Assembly: GCA_014529385.2 (NCBI GenBank)
Contig: CM043944.1
Span: 168,525,740 to 168,589,739 of the forward strand
From: Adiantum capillus-veneris
Lineage: Eukaryota; Streptophyta; Polypodiopsida; Polypodiales; Pteridaceae
Length of the DNA: 64,000 bases
Reading direction: 5' to 3'
Positions 32,683 through 41,868 of the stretch are shown here, piece by piece. Under the pieces are notes generated by a model. It saw only the letters and a program-made list of their open reading frames with translations, ran no database searches and was not told the origin of the DNA. A program made the position numbers and the translations under genes. How positions within the stretch are numbered: position 1 is the stretch's first letter; each line of letters begins with the position of its first letter.

Positions 32683-33749
32683 TGTTAGATGGGTACGCCG
32701 TGACGGACGTCATCATAGCGAGAACTCACCTAACATATAATGTCAACTGACGACGAAGCTCGACCCGCAGGCGCGTGGAAGCAAGCAAAGGGTGTCAACC
32801 TCTACTCGACCGACTAATGACTACTTCCTACAGAGATATCAACTCTACATGCCATCGGTTCTGTGAATGTGAGAGTCTCCTATGATGCTACCGCAAGCCA
32901 AAAGCCCATTAGACGTTCTCGAAACGTTACGAAACTTGAGGGATATCCTATCAACACCAATAGGCCACTCTCCCTAAGTTCCGTGACCAAAAAAACCTAC
33001 TCAATACCCTCCGTGCAGAAAATGCATAGGATGTCTGGCCGGTTTTTGTAGGTCGACGTTTTCAAAAATTAAAGTGCCTAATGTGTAGCTCTACTCGCTC
33101 TGATCGCGTGGATATGCTGAAATGCAAAAACGGACAACAGTTACTCATCGAAACTCCAAAAGTAGCTCGCGGGTGAATCTGCCAAAACACAGATGAACGC
33201 GCGTTATGTAAGCATCAACGCGTAGCTCTCCTCGTGGGCAACACACTACTGCTCTCTGTTTGCGATTTCGACCACCGTAGCTCCTGTAGCACACACACAC
33301 ACTCTCTCTCACTCTCTCACAGTCTCCCAACGACACAAAAGATCAGATTTATTAGAAGTCTCCTTACAAAGCTTTAGGTTTTGGCTTATATACTAAGCCT
33401 TAGAAAACCTAATGTCCGACCAAAATGACCTTATTTGTCGCTAGGCTTCTATAGAGCTTAATTACAACACCGTGAGTTGGCTTTGCTCATCCAACAAGCA
33501 TCCGTGGCCTCAATACAATTGCTGACTTAAAATATGAAGTTCCCGTAAACATTACAAAAGTGGCCGTAATGGCTCAAAATAATAATAACGGGATATTCGA
33601 TGATGTCCATGAGCTTGTATCTTCACATTACAGCATCCATCTTCGTCTTCATCACTTCATCAACATCTTTATTTGAATCTTTCGAGAATCTTTGAGGAAT
33701 CTTTATGGAATCTTTGTGGAAGCGTTGTTGAAAGGTTGACCTTTCAACA
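32683..33749 (-). repeat. 3' LTR of the 10.26-kb element
   Basis: 1067 bp, paired with 41869-42940. Its minus-strand 5' end begins TGTTGAAAGGTCAACC and forms a short perfect hairpin. Most differences from the other LTR are C/T or G/A changes, several at CpG. Confidence 0.92.
33348..33395 (-). promoter_or_regulatory. LTR promoter (TATA box) and poly(A) signal
   Basis: On the minus strand AGTATATAAGCC (TATA box, about 33385-33395) is followed about 40 bp later by AATAAA (33348-33353). The same pair is in the other LTR. The short distance suggests a small R region. Confidence 0.65.
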
Positions 33750-33761
33750 CTCTCCCCCTCC
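33750..33761 (-). other. Polypurine tract of the 10.26-kb element
   Basis: GGAGGGGGAGAG on the minus strand directly abuts the 3' LTR. Confidence 0.9.
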
Positions 33762-35093
33762 AAAGTCTTGTCGTCCCCGACAAGACTCTATCTCTGCAGT
33801 GGCCTTGGTGAGTGGTTCATGTTTTGGTGTTGGTTGAATCTTTTGTTGTTGCAGTTGCTTCTACCAGATGCTTTGTATGTTGTAGAGTTACCTTTTTCTT
33901 GTACATGTAGTGTAGTTGAAGCCATAGCTCTCCCCCTCCGATTGGTTGTTGTAGGGTGAATAGGTTGAGTGAGGTTTGTTGTTGCAGCAAGTCTTTATCT
34001 TGGCAGCTCTGTATTGTTTGTTCTTTGGGTGTCATCCTGCATGTGTACCTTTAAACTTGAAGCCTTTTTGAATTTTTTCTAGGCCGCTCCCCTTTGATCC
34101 TGTAGTTGATGAGCATGCAGTTGTTTGGGGATGTCGTTGGTCTGCTTTTCTGTGTTTTAATAAGAAAAATAGAATAGTAAAAATAAAATGTGGCGTATAT
34201 TACAAAATGAAGGTCTTGGATACCTGGATAGGACTAGAGGGAAAAACCTAGTGGGAAAAAAAAAACCTTTAGTCACCATTAAATGTGAGGCTATATGTAC
34301 TTATGTTTGATGTAACCGAGTTTTGTTGAGTTAAAGTACTTATGGCCGTATGGCTACTATTACTGGATATACAGTGGATAAGTGTTAGTAGCTTGAAGTC
34401 AGAGTCATTGTTGTTGAGAAAATGCGTATGAAACCTGTTACCACTTCGTCATCGTCATTTTGTTGTGTAAGTGCATGGGTGGAACACAAATTGTGTCAAA
34501 TGCAAATGTCCAATGATGGGACATGATATATGCTTGCACAGATAGATGCATGGGAAACAATATGCGGTGCGAGAGGAGTTTGAATGGGTGCTTCCAGGAG
34601 TGAACGTAGCTAGAGAAGCAAAAATATATTTGACTTCAAGAGCTTCCGTTACTCACAAGAAGGGTTTTTGTCGACGAGGTTTTTTCCACTCTCTCACTGT
34701 GTTCATGTGCATGAGTGTTTTCTGGACTACTCCGCCACTCCACCATTTAAAATAGTAGACTTTGACTCTTATGCTCACCTCTTCCAGCATGAGTGACATG
34801 ACTTTATGTATGCTCAACTCTCCAACTTGAGCTTTAGTCTAAGTATCTAGACTCATAGACCACAAAGAATATTAATACATGAAGCTTGGGTCTAATGCTT
34901 GCTCATTTAGTGGCTCAGCTGCCCGACTCTTAACTCTTATGCCATTATTTTTATGGCGACTTGACTTACTCTCGGGAGCTTTCGACCAAGAATAGGTTTT
35001 GAAATTCAAAACTCCCATCCTCGAAGAGAGGATTTGTAAAGGACCATACTGGCAATATTGGTTTCTTTTGCCATACCTGGGTGACCTTGGTTG
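33762..35093 (-). other. Non-coding 3' internal region of the 10.26-kb element
   Basis: About 1.3 kb between the last ORF and the polypurine tract. This is where RT and integrase would be expected in a complete element, but no pol motif is visible on either strand. Confidence 0.6.
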
Positions 35094-36125
35094 TCAAAAT
35101 TTCTTTTTGTTGTTGTTGGTCCCTTGGTTGAGAAGATTGGCTCGCTCCATTCCCGGTAACACTTTTCTATCATGTCTTGACATTTCTTGAGAGCTAGAGA
35201 TGACTTCAATCTTCTTCATTATTTGTTGTTCTTTTGGTACCCATTTGTATCTGCATCGTGTGATTAGCGTGTCTTTGCAGATATCCTTTGCCTTGACTGT
35301 GACATTGTCCTTGATTTTGCCTTCCGTGAAATTGCGATTATTTTCAAGTTGAAGTCTTTTGCTTGAAGAATGTTTACCTGGCATCTTTGGTAGCCAGATT
35401 CTCTGATTTCCTTGATAGTAACCTTGTGCTTGAAGAATTGTAGATGGCACTTCCCATGATGTTTTTGATGTCGTATTGAGATGTACAAGAGTGCCATTTT
35501 TGGGATTATTTATCGATGAAGTCCTATGTTGGTATGAAGGCCAGTTGGATTTGAAATTTCCTGCATCCCTTTGGTGAGCCTTGTTGGTTGGTCTCCTTTG
35601 GCGATATAAATATGATCTTTGTTGATTTTGGGGACGCTTTTTGAAACCTTTATCCACCACATAAGCCGAGGTCTGTGGTTTTGGTAACCAAAGTTTCTTT
35701 TGACCCTCATAATAGCCTTGCTTTGCTAAGCTGTAGTGGGAGGCTATCCATCCCATGTGTTTACCTTTCGTCAATCGGCTAGGCTCATTTACCCATATTG
35801 GGTCCTTGGCCTTGATTTCTTCAGTTTTGATGTAGACCTTTGAAGATTTTTGTCGACGATGATCTCGCAGTGTAGGGTATTTTGGTTGAAAGATTTTCTT
35901 TGGAGTCTGTCTTTCATGTGGAAGCATGTGGTCAGCTCTGTTTTGAACTTTTCGGGGCTCGATTGAAGACTCTGATTTAATGGGTTGCTTCTGTTGGTAG
36001 GACATTTGTGGGCTCATTTTGGCTTTGCCATTGTCGGAAGCCGATAATCTTGGAGCAGTAGTAGGCTGGATTTCTTGAGAGCTAGTTGTGATGACCATTG
36101 TTGAAAATCCAGGTTCTTCTGTCAA
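35094..36125 (-). CDS. Novel basic ORF with repeated W-[LV]-P-K motifs
   Basis: 343 codons without a stop, overlapping the end of the retropepsin-like frame by four bases in the -1 frame. The first ATG is nine codons in, at 36098-36096, so initiation there or frameshifting from the upstream ORF are both possible. The protein is rich in Lys, Gln, Ser and Thr. It contains QGYYEGQKKLWLPK near residue 130, QGYYQGNQRIWLPK near residue 235 and RCRYKWVPK near residue 295, an internal repeat of about 100 residues. No RT or integrase motif and no family I recognise. It may be a nucleic-acid-binding accessory protein (inference). Confidence 0.6.
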   Translation of the reverse strand: MTEEPGFSTMVITTSSQEIQPTTAPRLSASDNGKAKMSPQMSYQQKQPIKSESSIEPRKVQNRADHMLPHERQTPKKIFQPKYPTLRDHRRQKSSKVYIKTEEIKAKDPIWVNEPSRLTKGKHMGWIASHYSLAKQGYYEGQKKLWLPKPQTSAYVVDKGFKKRPQNQQRSYLYRQRRPTNKAHQRDAGNFKSNWPSYQHRTSSINNPKNGTLVHLNTTSKTSWEVPSTILQAQGYYQGNQRIWLPKMPGKHSSSKRLQLENNRNFTEGKIKDNVTVKAKDICKDTLITRCRYKWVPKEQQIMKKIEVISSSQEMSRHDRKVLPGMERANLLNQGTNNNKKKF

Positions 36126-37528
36126 TGTTTTGCCCAGTGCTTGGACAAAATCAAATGTGTACTCATTTTCGATGAATCCACCACTAGGAATTTGTCTTTG
36201 ATTACCTTTGACCGTAGTTTAAGGGAAGCTTCTGCAATCCCTAAACTTGTGACGGCTATTCCATGTGATATAGGAACCTGTACCTGAATTTCATACAGTT
36301 CTGGATTACCTAGAAGTAACCATAGCCCATAAGACATGACATTAGTCGTGGCAGTGCAATCTATCTCTGCTGAAAAGTTGAATTTCAGTTTCTCATACAC
36401 ATCCAACGAGAATTTAATCTTCTTGTTGGCTGCCAAGTAACTGATGTCCTCTTTGCTTTTGGTACTTGTCTTGGACTTTTGTGCCTTGGAAGCTTTGTCA
36501 TCCTCTTGTATGTTGAACTTCTTTGTCATTTGACTGGTTGTAGCATGTCCCAAGTGCTTACTATCTTCTGCTGTAGCTGCTTGTTGGTGTTCATTGCTAG
36601 TTTCTGACTGTGATGCCTTGATTCTTGATTTTAGAAGCTCTCTGTCACTATTTACTTCTTCTAGCACTTGAAGGTCATTCAATGGTGACTTTTCTTCTTG
36701 GAAATGTTTTGAAGCTTGTGTAGCAAGATGTTGAGGTTTACTCTCTTCTTCTGATGCAATGGTCGCCGTGGCCTTTGGTTTCCATAGTTCCATGGGTTTT
36801 TGTAGAGTCTCTTCTCGAAAATATTCATTCATATCGTGTATTGCTTGTCCTTGGTAGTCAATATTGGACTCAGTCATTTCCTGTTCTTCTGTGCATTGTA
36901 TGTCTTCAGTTACATCTTCTTTTAGCTTCTCATACTCTTTGATTTGTTCAATCACCAATGAAGAGTCCACAATAGAAAATTTATTTGGTAGACTTTCAGC
37001 TTCATCCATTGACTCTATTTGCATGTCTTCCACTTGTGATGTGGCACTAAGATTTTTTGTTACCTCTGCCACCTCTTCTTGCGTTGGCTCACTATCGTCA
37101 GAATCTTGGCTTCTTTTGCTCTCGAACCTTGAACTACGAGCTTCATCTTCATCACCTTGTGGATGCTCTGACTTGTCCTCACTGAGGTTCCTTAAACGAT
37201 CTTGAATCAGCTGATTCAATTGATCTTTTTTGAAAGCCTGATTCTCTACGATAATGTCGTTGACACCCTTGACTTCAAGCAACTGTGTCTTGAGCCTATC
37301 TTTTGTGCTCTGCGACAAGATCTGCTTCTTTTCTGGAGATCTTGTTGGGGATTCTTTCTTCCATTCCCTTCTTGTCACTGTCTGAACTTTGCTTTTGGCT
37401 TGTTGCTTCTTCTTTTCCATGTAGAGCTTTACTGGGCAGTCCTTCACTAAATGACCAATGGCACATTGGTCGCAATATGTTGTTATCTCAACATGTGCAC
37501 CCTTTGGACGCGGTAGCTCTCCATAATA
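36122..37528 (-). CDS. Zinc knuckle plus retropepsin-like protein of the 10.26-kb element
   Basis: Same frame as the two upstream ORFs. It starts after a TAG (37529-37531) and reaches a zinc knuckle CDQCAIGHLVKDC (37436-37474), with the unusual spacing CX2CX3HX4C. A long Glu/Ser/Lys-rich, probably disordered region follows (about 37400-36450). The C-terminal 110 residues look like a retropepsin fold: AEIDCTATTNVMSYGLW, then LGIAEASLKL and LILSKHWAKH, matching the D-T-G-A and I-L-G-x-x-W landmarks. The catalytic triplet is DCTA instead of D-[TS]-G-A, so protease activity is doubtful. The first ATG lies inside the knuckle; translation would need readthrough. Confidence 0.65.
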   Translation of the reverse strand, partial: YYGELPRPKGAHVEITTYCDQCAIGHLVKDCPVKLYMEKKKQQAKSKVQTVTRREWKKESPTRSPEKKQILSQSTKDRLKTQLLEVKGVNDIIVENQAFKKDQLNQLIQDRLRNLSEDKSEHPQGDEDEARSSRFESKRSQDSDDSEPTQEEVAEVTKNLSATSQVEDMQIESMDEAESLPNKFSIVDSSLVIEQIKEYEKLKEDVTEDIQCTEEQEMTESNIDYQGQAIHDMNEYFREETLQKPMELWKPKATATIASEEESKPQHLATQASKHFQEEKSPLNDLQVLEEVNSDRELLKSRIKASQSETSNEHQQAATAEDSKHLGHATTSQMTKKFNIQEDDKASKAQKSKTSTKSKEDISYLAANKKIKFSLDVYEKLKFNFSAEIDCTATTNVMSYGLWLLLGNPELYEIQVQVPISHGIAVTSLGIAEASLKLRSKVIKDKFLVVDSSKMSTHLILSKHWAKH

Positions 37529-38302
37529 CTACTGATAATGGTTTCCTATGGTATCTAGATACAGATATGACCTCTTCTTTGCATGCATGAACCTGTAGAT
37601 TACGATTGACTTAGGTGTATCCACTGGTTTTGTCTCTTTATCCTTCATCGTCTTGTCCTTGAGAAGCTGAAAATAGGTTTCATTATTGCTTGCATACAAG
37701 ATCAAATCACTATCCATGCTTTCTAGCAGTTGTGATGCTAATTCTTCCATCGGTATATGGTCTTTGACGTGGGGCTTCTGCATAGCCTTAGGGCTATGTT
37801 TCCGAGTTGATTTTGGCAATTTCTGCACCGAGGGTGAAGATTGAACCGAATTTTTGTTTTCCGTTTCCCTTGATGGTGCTTTTGGACGGGGTCCAAGTAT
37901 GTGACTTATAGGTTGCCCACAATTGCTAAACCCATCCATATTTCTCACATTGGCTATTTCATAGTGCCTATCGTATTTGTCAACCACAATGACATCTTGA
38001 CATGACCTTTTACATTGGGCATTGTGAATTTCCAGTGGTCTCTCCTCTGGCTTGGCATCTTCCAATACTTCTTGAAATTCCACTTGGACTCCTGAAAAGG
38101 ACATTGCTTCTTGTAAAACTCGACTTCTTAATCCCACTCTTGAAGAGATAGGGTCTCTTTGTTGAGTTTGAACTCCCCCCATCCGAGAGGGTTTCATATC
38201 TGATGTTGGCATCTGTTTAATGCCTGATGATATGACTTCTTGCGCCGTGTTAAGTAGCTCTTGAGACCAAGCTAGTTCTTTTTGAAGTTGGGCTATCTTC
38301 AT
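37529..38302 (-). CDS. Gag-like middle segment with coiled coil
   Basis: 257 codons from an ATG (MKIAQLQKELAWSQELLNTAQEV) that begins a short coiled coil, followed by a Ser/Pro/Lys-rich region and SIVIYRFMHAKKRSYLYLDTIG near the end. It is in frame with both neighbours. A TAA at 38315-38317 separates it from the N-terminal segment, and a TAG at 37529-37531 (CAG TAG TAT) from the zinc-knuckle segment. Together the three segments would span 960 codons of one frame. No family recognised; by position it is the Gag middle region. Confidence 0.55.
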   Translation of the reverse strand: MKIAQLQKELAWSQELLNTAQEVISSGIKQMPTSDMKPSRMGGVQTQQRDPISSRVGLRSRVLQEAMSFSGVQVEFQEVLEDAKPEERPLEIHNAQCKRSCQDVIVVDKYDRHYEIANVRNMDGFSNCGQPISHILGPRPKAPSRETENKNSVQSSPSVQKLPKSTRKHSPKAMQKPHVKDHIPMEELASQLLESMDSDLILYASNNETYFQLLKDKTMKDKETKPVDTPKSIVIYRFMHAKKRSYLYLDTIGNHYQ

Positions 38303-38314
38303 AGCTGGTACCTC

Positions 38315-39004
38315 TTATGCTGGTGCAGTGCATGAGACTTGTGTTGTGTCTTTCCATGTTGTGTCTTGTGTTGTGCCGTGTTGTGTGTCATGTGGTGTGT
38401 CACTCGTTTGTGTAGTGACAGTCCTAGGTGTCAATTCTTCCAGGTGCGTAGTTAGAGGTAAACCCATGACGAGATGGTATACATTACCACCTTTAGACAT
38501 GTAGTCTTCTCCTCTTGAGCCAAACGCTTCTGCTGTAAAGTAATGATTGTTTTCTACAGGAACTTCATGACTTGTGACAGCCCTGTAGTATCGACCATCT
38601 TCGTCTCCATAGAGGGTACCAAACTTCTGTTTTCCATCTTGTGCTTTGTACAGAAAAATACTTGGAGGATATGCGTAGAGTTCTGTAAGTTGATCCTTGT
38701 ACAACATTTCTATCTCATTGTCGATGTATTTTCCATGCCTCATGTAAATTGATCCCAGACAGTCTTCCATGAAATTTGGATGTGGGTGTAGTACATTCTT
38801 CGTTGTTTCAACTTCCACATATTGAGATGTCCGAGTTTCCTCTGTATCTTTCTTTGTCTTGATGTACAAATTCCGATTGACATCCTCATAGCATGGCAGT
38901 CCTTTGTAGTATCCAATTAGATAGATCCGAATTTGCTCTCTTGTAATTTCTGTGGATGTACTTGAAGCTTCTTCCTGACTGGTCTGATTCCTTTGAGACG
39001 CCAT
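38315..39004 (-). CDS. Gag-like N-terminal segment of the 10.26-kb element
   Basis: 229 codons from ATG at 39004 (MASQRNQTSQEEASS), the first long frame after the leader. It contains EQIRIYLIGYYKGLPCYEDVNRNLYI, an extended hydrophobic/aromatic domain to about residue 180, and a Thr/Gln-rich tail (HDTQHGTTQDTTWKDTTQ). By position it would be the matrix/capsid-like part of Gag. I do not recognise the fold. Its length and single-frame continuity with the next two segments argue for selection until recently. Confidence 0.55.
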   Translation of the reverse strand: MASQRNQTSQEEASSTSTEITREQIRIYLIGYYKGLPCYEDVNRNLYIKTKKDTEETRTSQYVEVETTKNVLHPHPNFMEDCLGSIYMRHGKYIDNEIEMLYKDQLTELYAYPPSIFLYKAQDGKQKFGTLYGDEDGRYYRAVTSHEVPVENNHYFTAEAFGSRGEDYMSKGGNVYHLVMGLPLTTHLEELTPRTVTTQTSDTPHDTQHGTTQDTTWKDTTQVSCTAPA

Positions 39005-41850
39005 TGCTTTCGTCTTGACTCCCTTGTTGTACCACTATACTGCAACGACTGCTCCCTTTGTAGCGATTCTTGAGTCGAGCTAACCTGTGTTCACTTTAGC
39101 ACACAATCTGCAAAATTCTATTTAGCTGGCAAACTTTTTCACAATGAATGCAAAAATTCTTGATGTACCTTTGACGGCCACACTTGTTCCTTGATCACCT
39201 TCCAGTGGGTGACCAATGGTTTTCCCAAAAGATAATTTCAATCTGCTAACTTAGCAGTCTTCAAAACCGTGACCGTTTTCTCACAATTCTTTCAAACTAT
39301 CCGTTTTAGACACCCCTGACTTCCGGATGCATTTTGAGGCCTTAAACGACGTTTTTTTCAAAGTAGAACTAAACGATTGCCGTTGGCATACATTTAGTTC
39401 ATGTTTTGCTCTAAGATCTGTAGAGCCGCTCTCAGGCTACGTTTTGATATAAAAACTTTTTCAATCCGATACCGTTTGTGAAAGTTATGGCCAAAACAGT
39501 GAATTGCATATTAGAATGGTCAAAATGAGTCCAAATTCAATTTTGAAAAAAGATTTGGGATCTCTGTGACACTGTGTACACTTCTGTGTGGTCAAAAGCA
39601 CAGTTGGACCCTAAAACTGGACTAGAGACATCCTACGCGTAGGATGTCTATATGCTCAGAATTGAACAAAATTTGGTCCGGAGACTCCCGTTGAGTCCAG
39701 CAACACAATGGTATGCTCAGAATTTTATTTGGACCTGAAAATGGCCTTGAGATATCCTACGCGTAGGATGTCTTTTTGCTCAGAATGACTTGAAATTTTC
39801 ACCGCGGCTTCTCCTTGATGTGCTGATCACAGTGGTGTGCTCATAGGTTGGTTTGGAGTCCTAAATCAAGTTGAAGACATCCTACGCGTAGGATGTCTAA
39901 CTGCTCAGATTTTGTCCAAACTTGCACTGTAGCTTCCCCTTGATGTGCTAAACTCACAGCTATTTTTACTTTTTGATTTTGACACCTATAGGTTGGTCAA
40001 ATGATCAAGAATGTGTTCCAAAAGCCTGATGTCTGTTCTGATGAATTTCCAAGTCAAATCAGCTCCAAATTGGACCAAATTTGACTAGGAGGCTTGCCTA
40101 AGGCTATACAACACCCTGCTATGTCCATAGTAGAATTTTGGTTTCAGAATTATGCAGTAGACATCCTACGCGTAGGATGTCTTTTTGCTCAGAATGAACC
40201 CAAATTTGAACCACAGACTCTCCTGAAGGTGCTGATCACTGTGGTATGCTCAGAATTTATTTTAGAGTCCAAAATCACATAGAAGACATCCTACGCATAG
40301 GATGTCTATTTGGCCTGTTTGACCCCCAGACTTGTCCCACAGCTTCCCCTTGATGTCAGCAACCCAGTGGTATGCTTAGATTTTAGTTTGGATGTCAAAA
40401 GACCCCAAAACTAGCTATTCTTATCTTTTTCAGTCAAAAGTGCTAAAGTCTGCTTAGGACCCCCTTTTCTTCTCCAAATGAGATGAAAACTCTCTCAGTC
40501 ACTCAATATATCATGCAGATCATGCTCCTGCAGCCATCCTATGGTTTTGGTCTTGGAATAATGCCTTGGCACAATTTGGGTAGGATGTCTGGCAATTTCA
40601 ATCTATCTGGCCTTATCCTATCAAGATATGGTCAAGTTCCCCCTTCCATGTGAAAATAGGGTAAAACCTACCTTCTGAACACACTGGTCAACTCAGAATT
40701 TCAAAATTTCCACCAGATCACCCTGTAGACATCCTACGCGTAGGATGTCTTTTTTTCTTAGAATGGACTTCTGTTTCTACCCAAGGTGCTTCTTGATGCA
40801 TATAACAAGAATATGTGATCGCAACAAATTTTGGATGTCAAAATTGCTCAGAATCACCACTTTTGGGAAAATATTTCTCTGAAAGAGTAACATCCTCTTA
40901 ACTCTCAGTCTATATGTCGAAATGACATGAGCTTTGGTGTGTGTGTGTCCAACACAACATGCAGAATATGGGTATGATGCCAAAACTTGATTTTTGCTTC
41001 TAGAATCACTCTCTAGACATCCTACGCGTAGGATGTCTACTGATGAAATTTGTGGCAGAATTCATCCACAGGCATCCCCAAGTCTTGAGCACTACTTTTC
41101 AAGCATTCCTACCAGTTTTTATGTAAAATTGTGCTCAGAATCTTAAGTTTCTTGTTTTCGCATTTTTGACACTCCGTCTTTGGTCTTTTGGGTGTCAAGA
41201 GTTGGTCAAAACTTTAGTTTCAATGTATACTTAGGGTAAACCCCCCTTTCTGAACACACTGGTAACCTCAGTTTTTCCAAATTCCCTGTCAAAAGTGCCC
41301 TAGAGACATCCTACGCGTAGGATGTCTACTGTCTTAAAATGCAGATTTTTTCTGGCAGTAGTACTCCCTATGCTCTGTAGAGCTCTCAGCAATAATCACA
41401 GAAACTTTTGGACTTCAAATCAGCTTCCAAACACAACTTACAGTCTTTCCTACTTAGCGTTTTCCACTTCTCTGATGAGCCTAATAGCAAATAAGACATG
41501 CATAAAGTACTCTAGATCAACAATCAAGATATCCTACTTACCCTACTTCTACTCATCATGTGAGATGGTGATTTTGATGTCTCGGTTGCTTCTTGGCCTC
41601 ACACAGACTCTCAAGTCAACCTACCACCACATCTACCACTCCAAATCCTACTCTCTACACCACAACCAACTACTACCTAATACTACCTAAGACGAAGGAT
41701 CTAGGCCATACACACACTCCCTAGACTCCCTCTAAGGCCTAGAGAGTCCACCACCCTCTGATCCTATCTAAATGTAAAATAGTACTCTGGAAAGCCAGAG
41801 GGACCTCTATCCTCAAGGACTAGTCTCGGTCACCTACTTAGGGCCCTCGT
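39005..41850 (-). repeat. Element leader made of degenerate repeats with a palindrome array
   Basis: Non-coding 2.8 kb. Eight copies of a 24-bp palindrome (core CATCCTACGCGTAGGATG) lie at 39626, 39750, 39875, 40159, 40284, 40727, 41016 and 41304; six are perfect and two (39750, 40284) have one mismatch. Several are followed by TTTTTGCTCAGAAT. Between them are degenerate repeats with GATGTGCTGATCACAGTGGT and TGCTCAGAATTT. A half site lies at 40581-40590. Confidence 0.93.
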
Positions 41851-41868
41851 CCCCAGCAACGGCGCCAA
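41851..41868 (-). other. Primer-binding site, tRNA-Asp type
   Basis: On the minus strand TTGGCGCCGTTGCTGGGG directly follows the 5' LTR. It matches the complement of the plant tRNA-Asp 3' end (TGGCGCCGTTGCCGGGG) with one mismatch. Tat/Athila-type Gypsy elements use this primer. Confidence 0.88.

Noticed and set aside
32863-33051. Small protein duplicated at 42049-42267
   Set aside because: Both copies lie inside the LTRs of the 10.26-kb element, on the antisense strand; they are LTR sequence.
35094-39004. Endogenous pararetrovirus
   Set aside because: Zinc knuckle and protease-like parts could suggest it, but LTRs, primer site, polypurine tract and a 5-bp duplication define an LTR retrotransposon, and no movement protein or RT is present.
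39626-41327. CRISPR-like array of repeats
   Set aside because: Repeats are palindromes with irregular, long spacing (124-443 bp) in a plant LTR element leader; no cas genes and no spacer structure.
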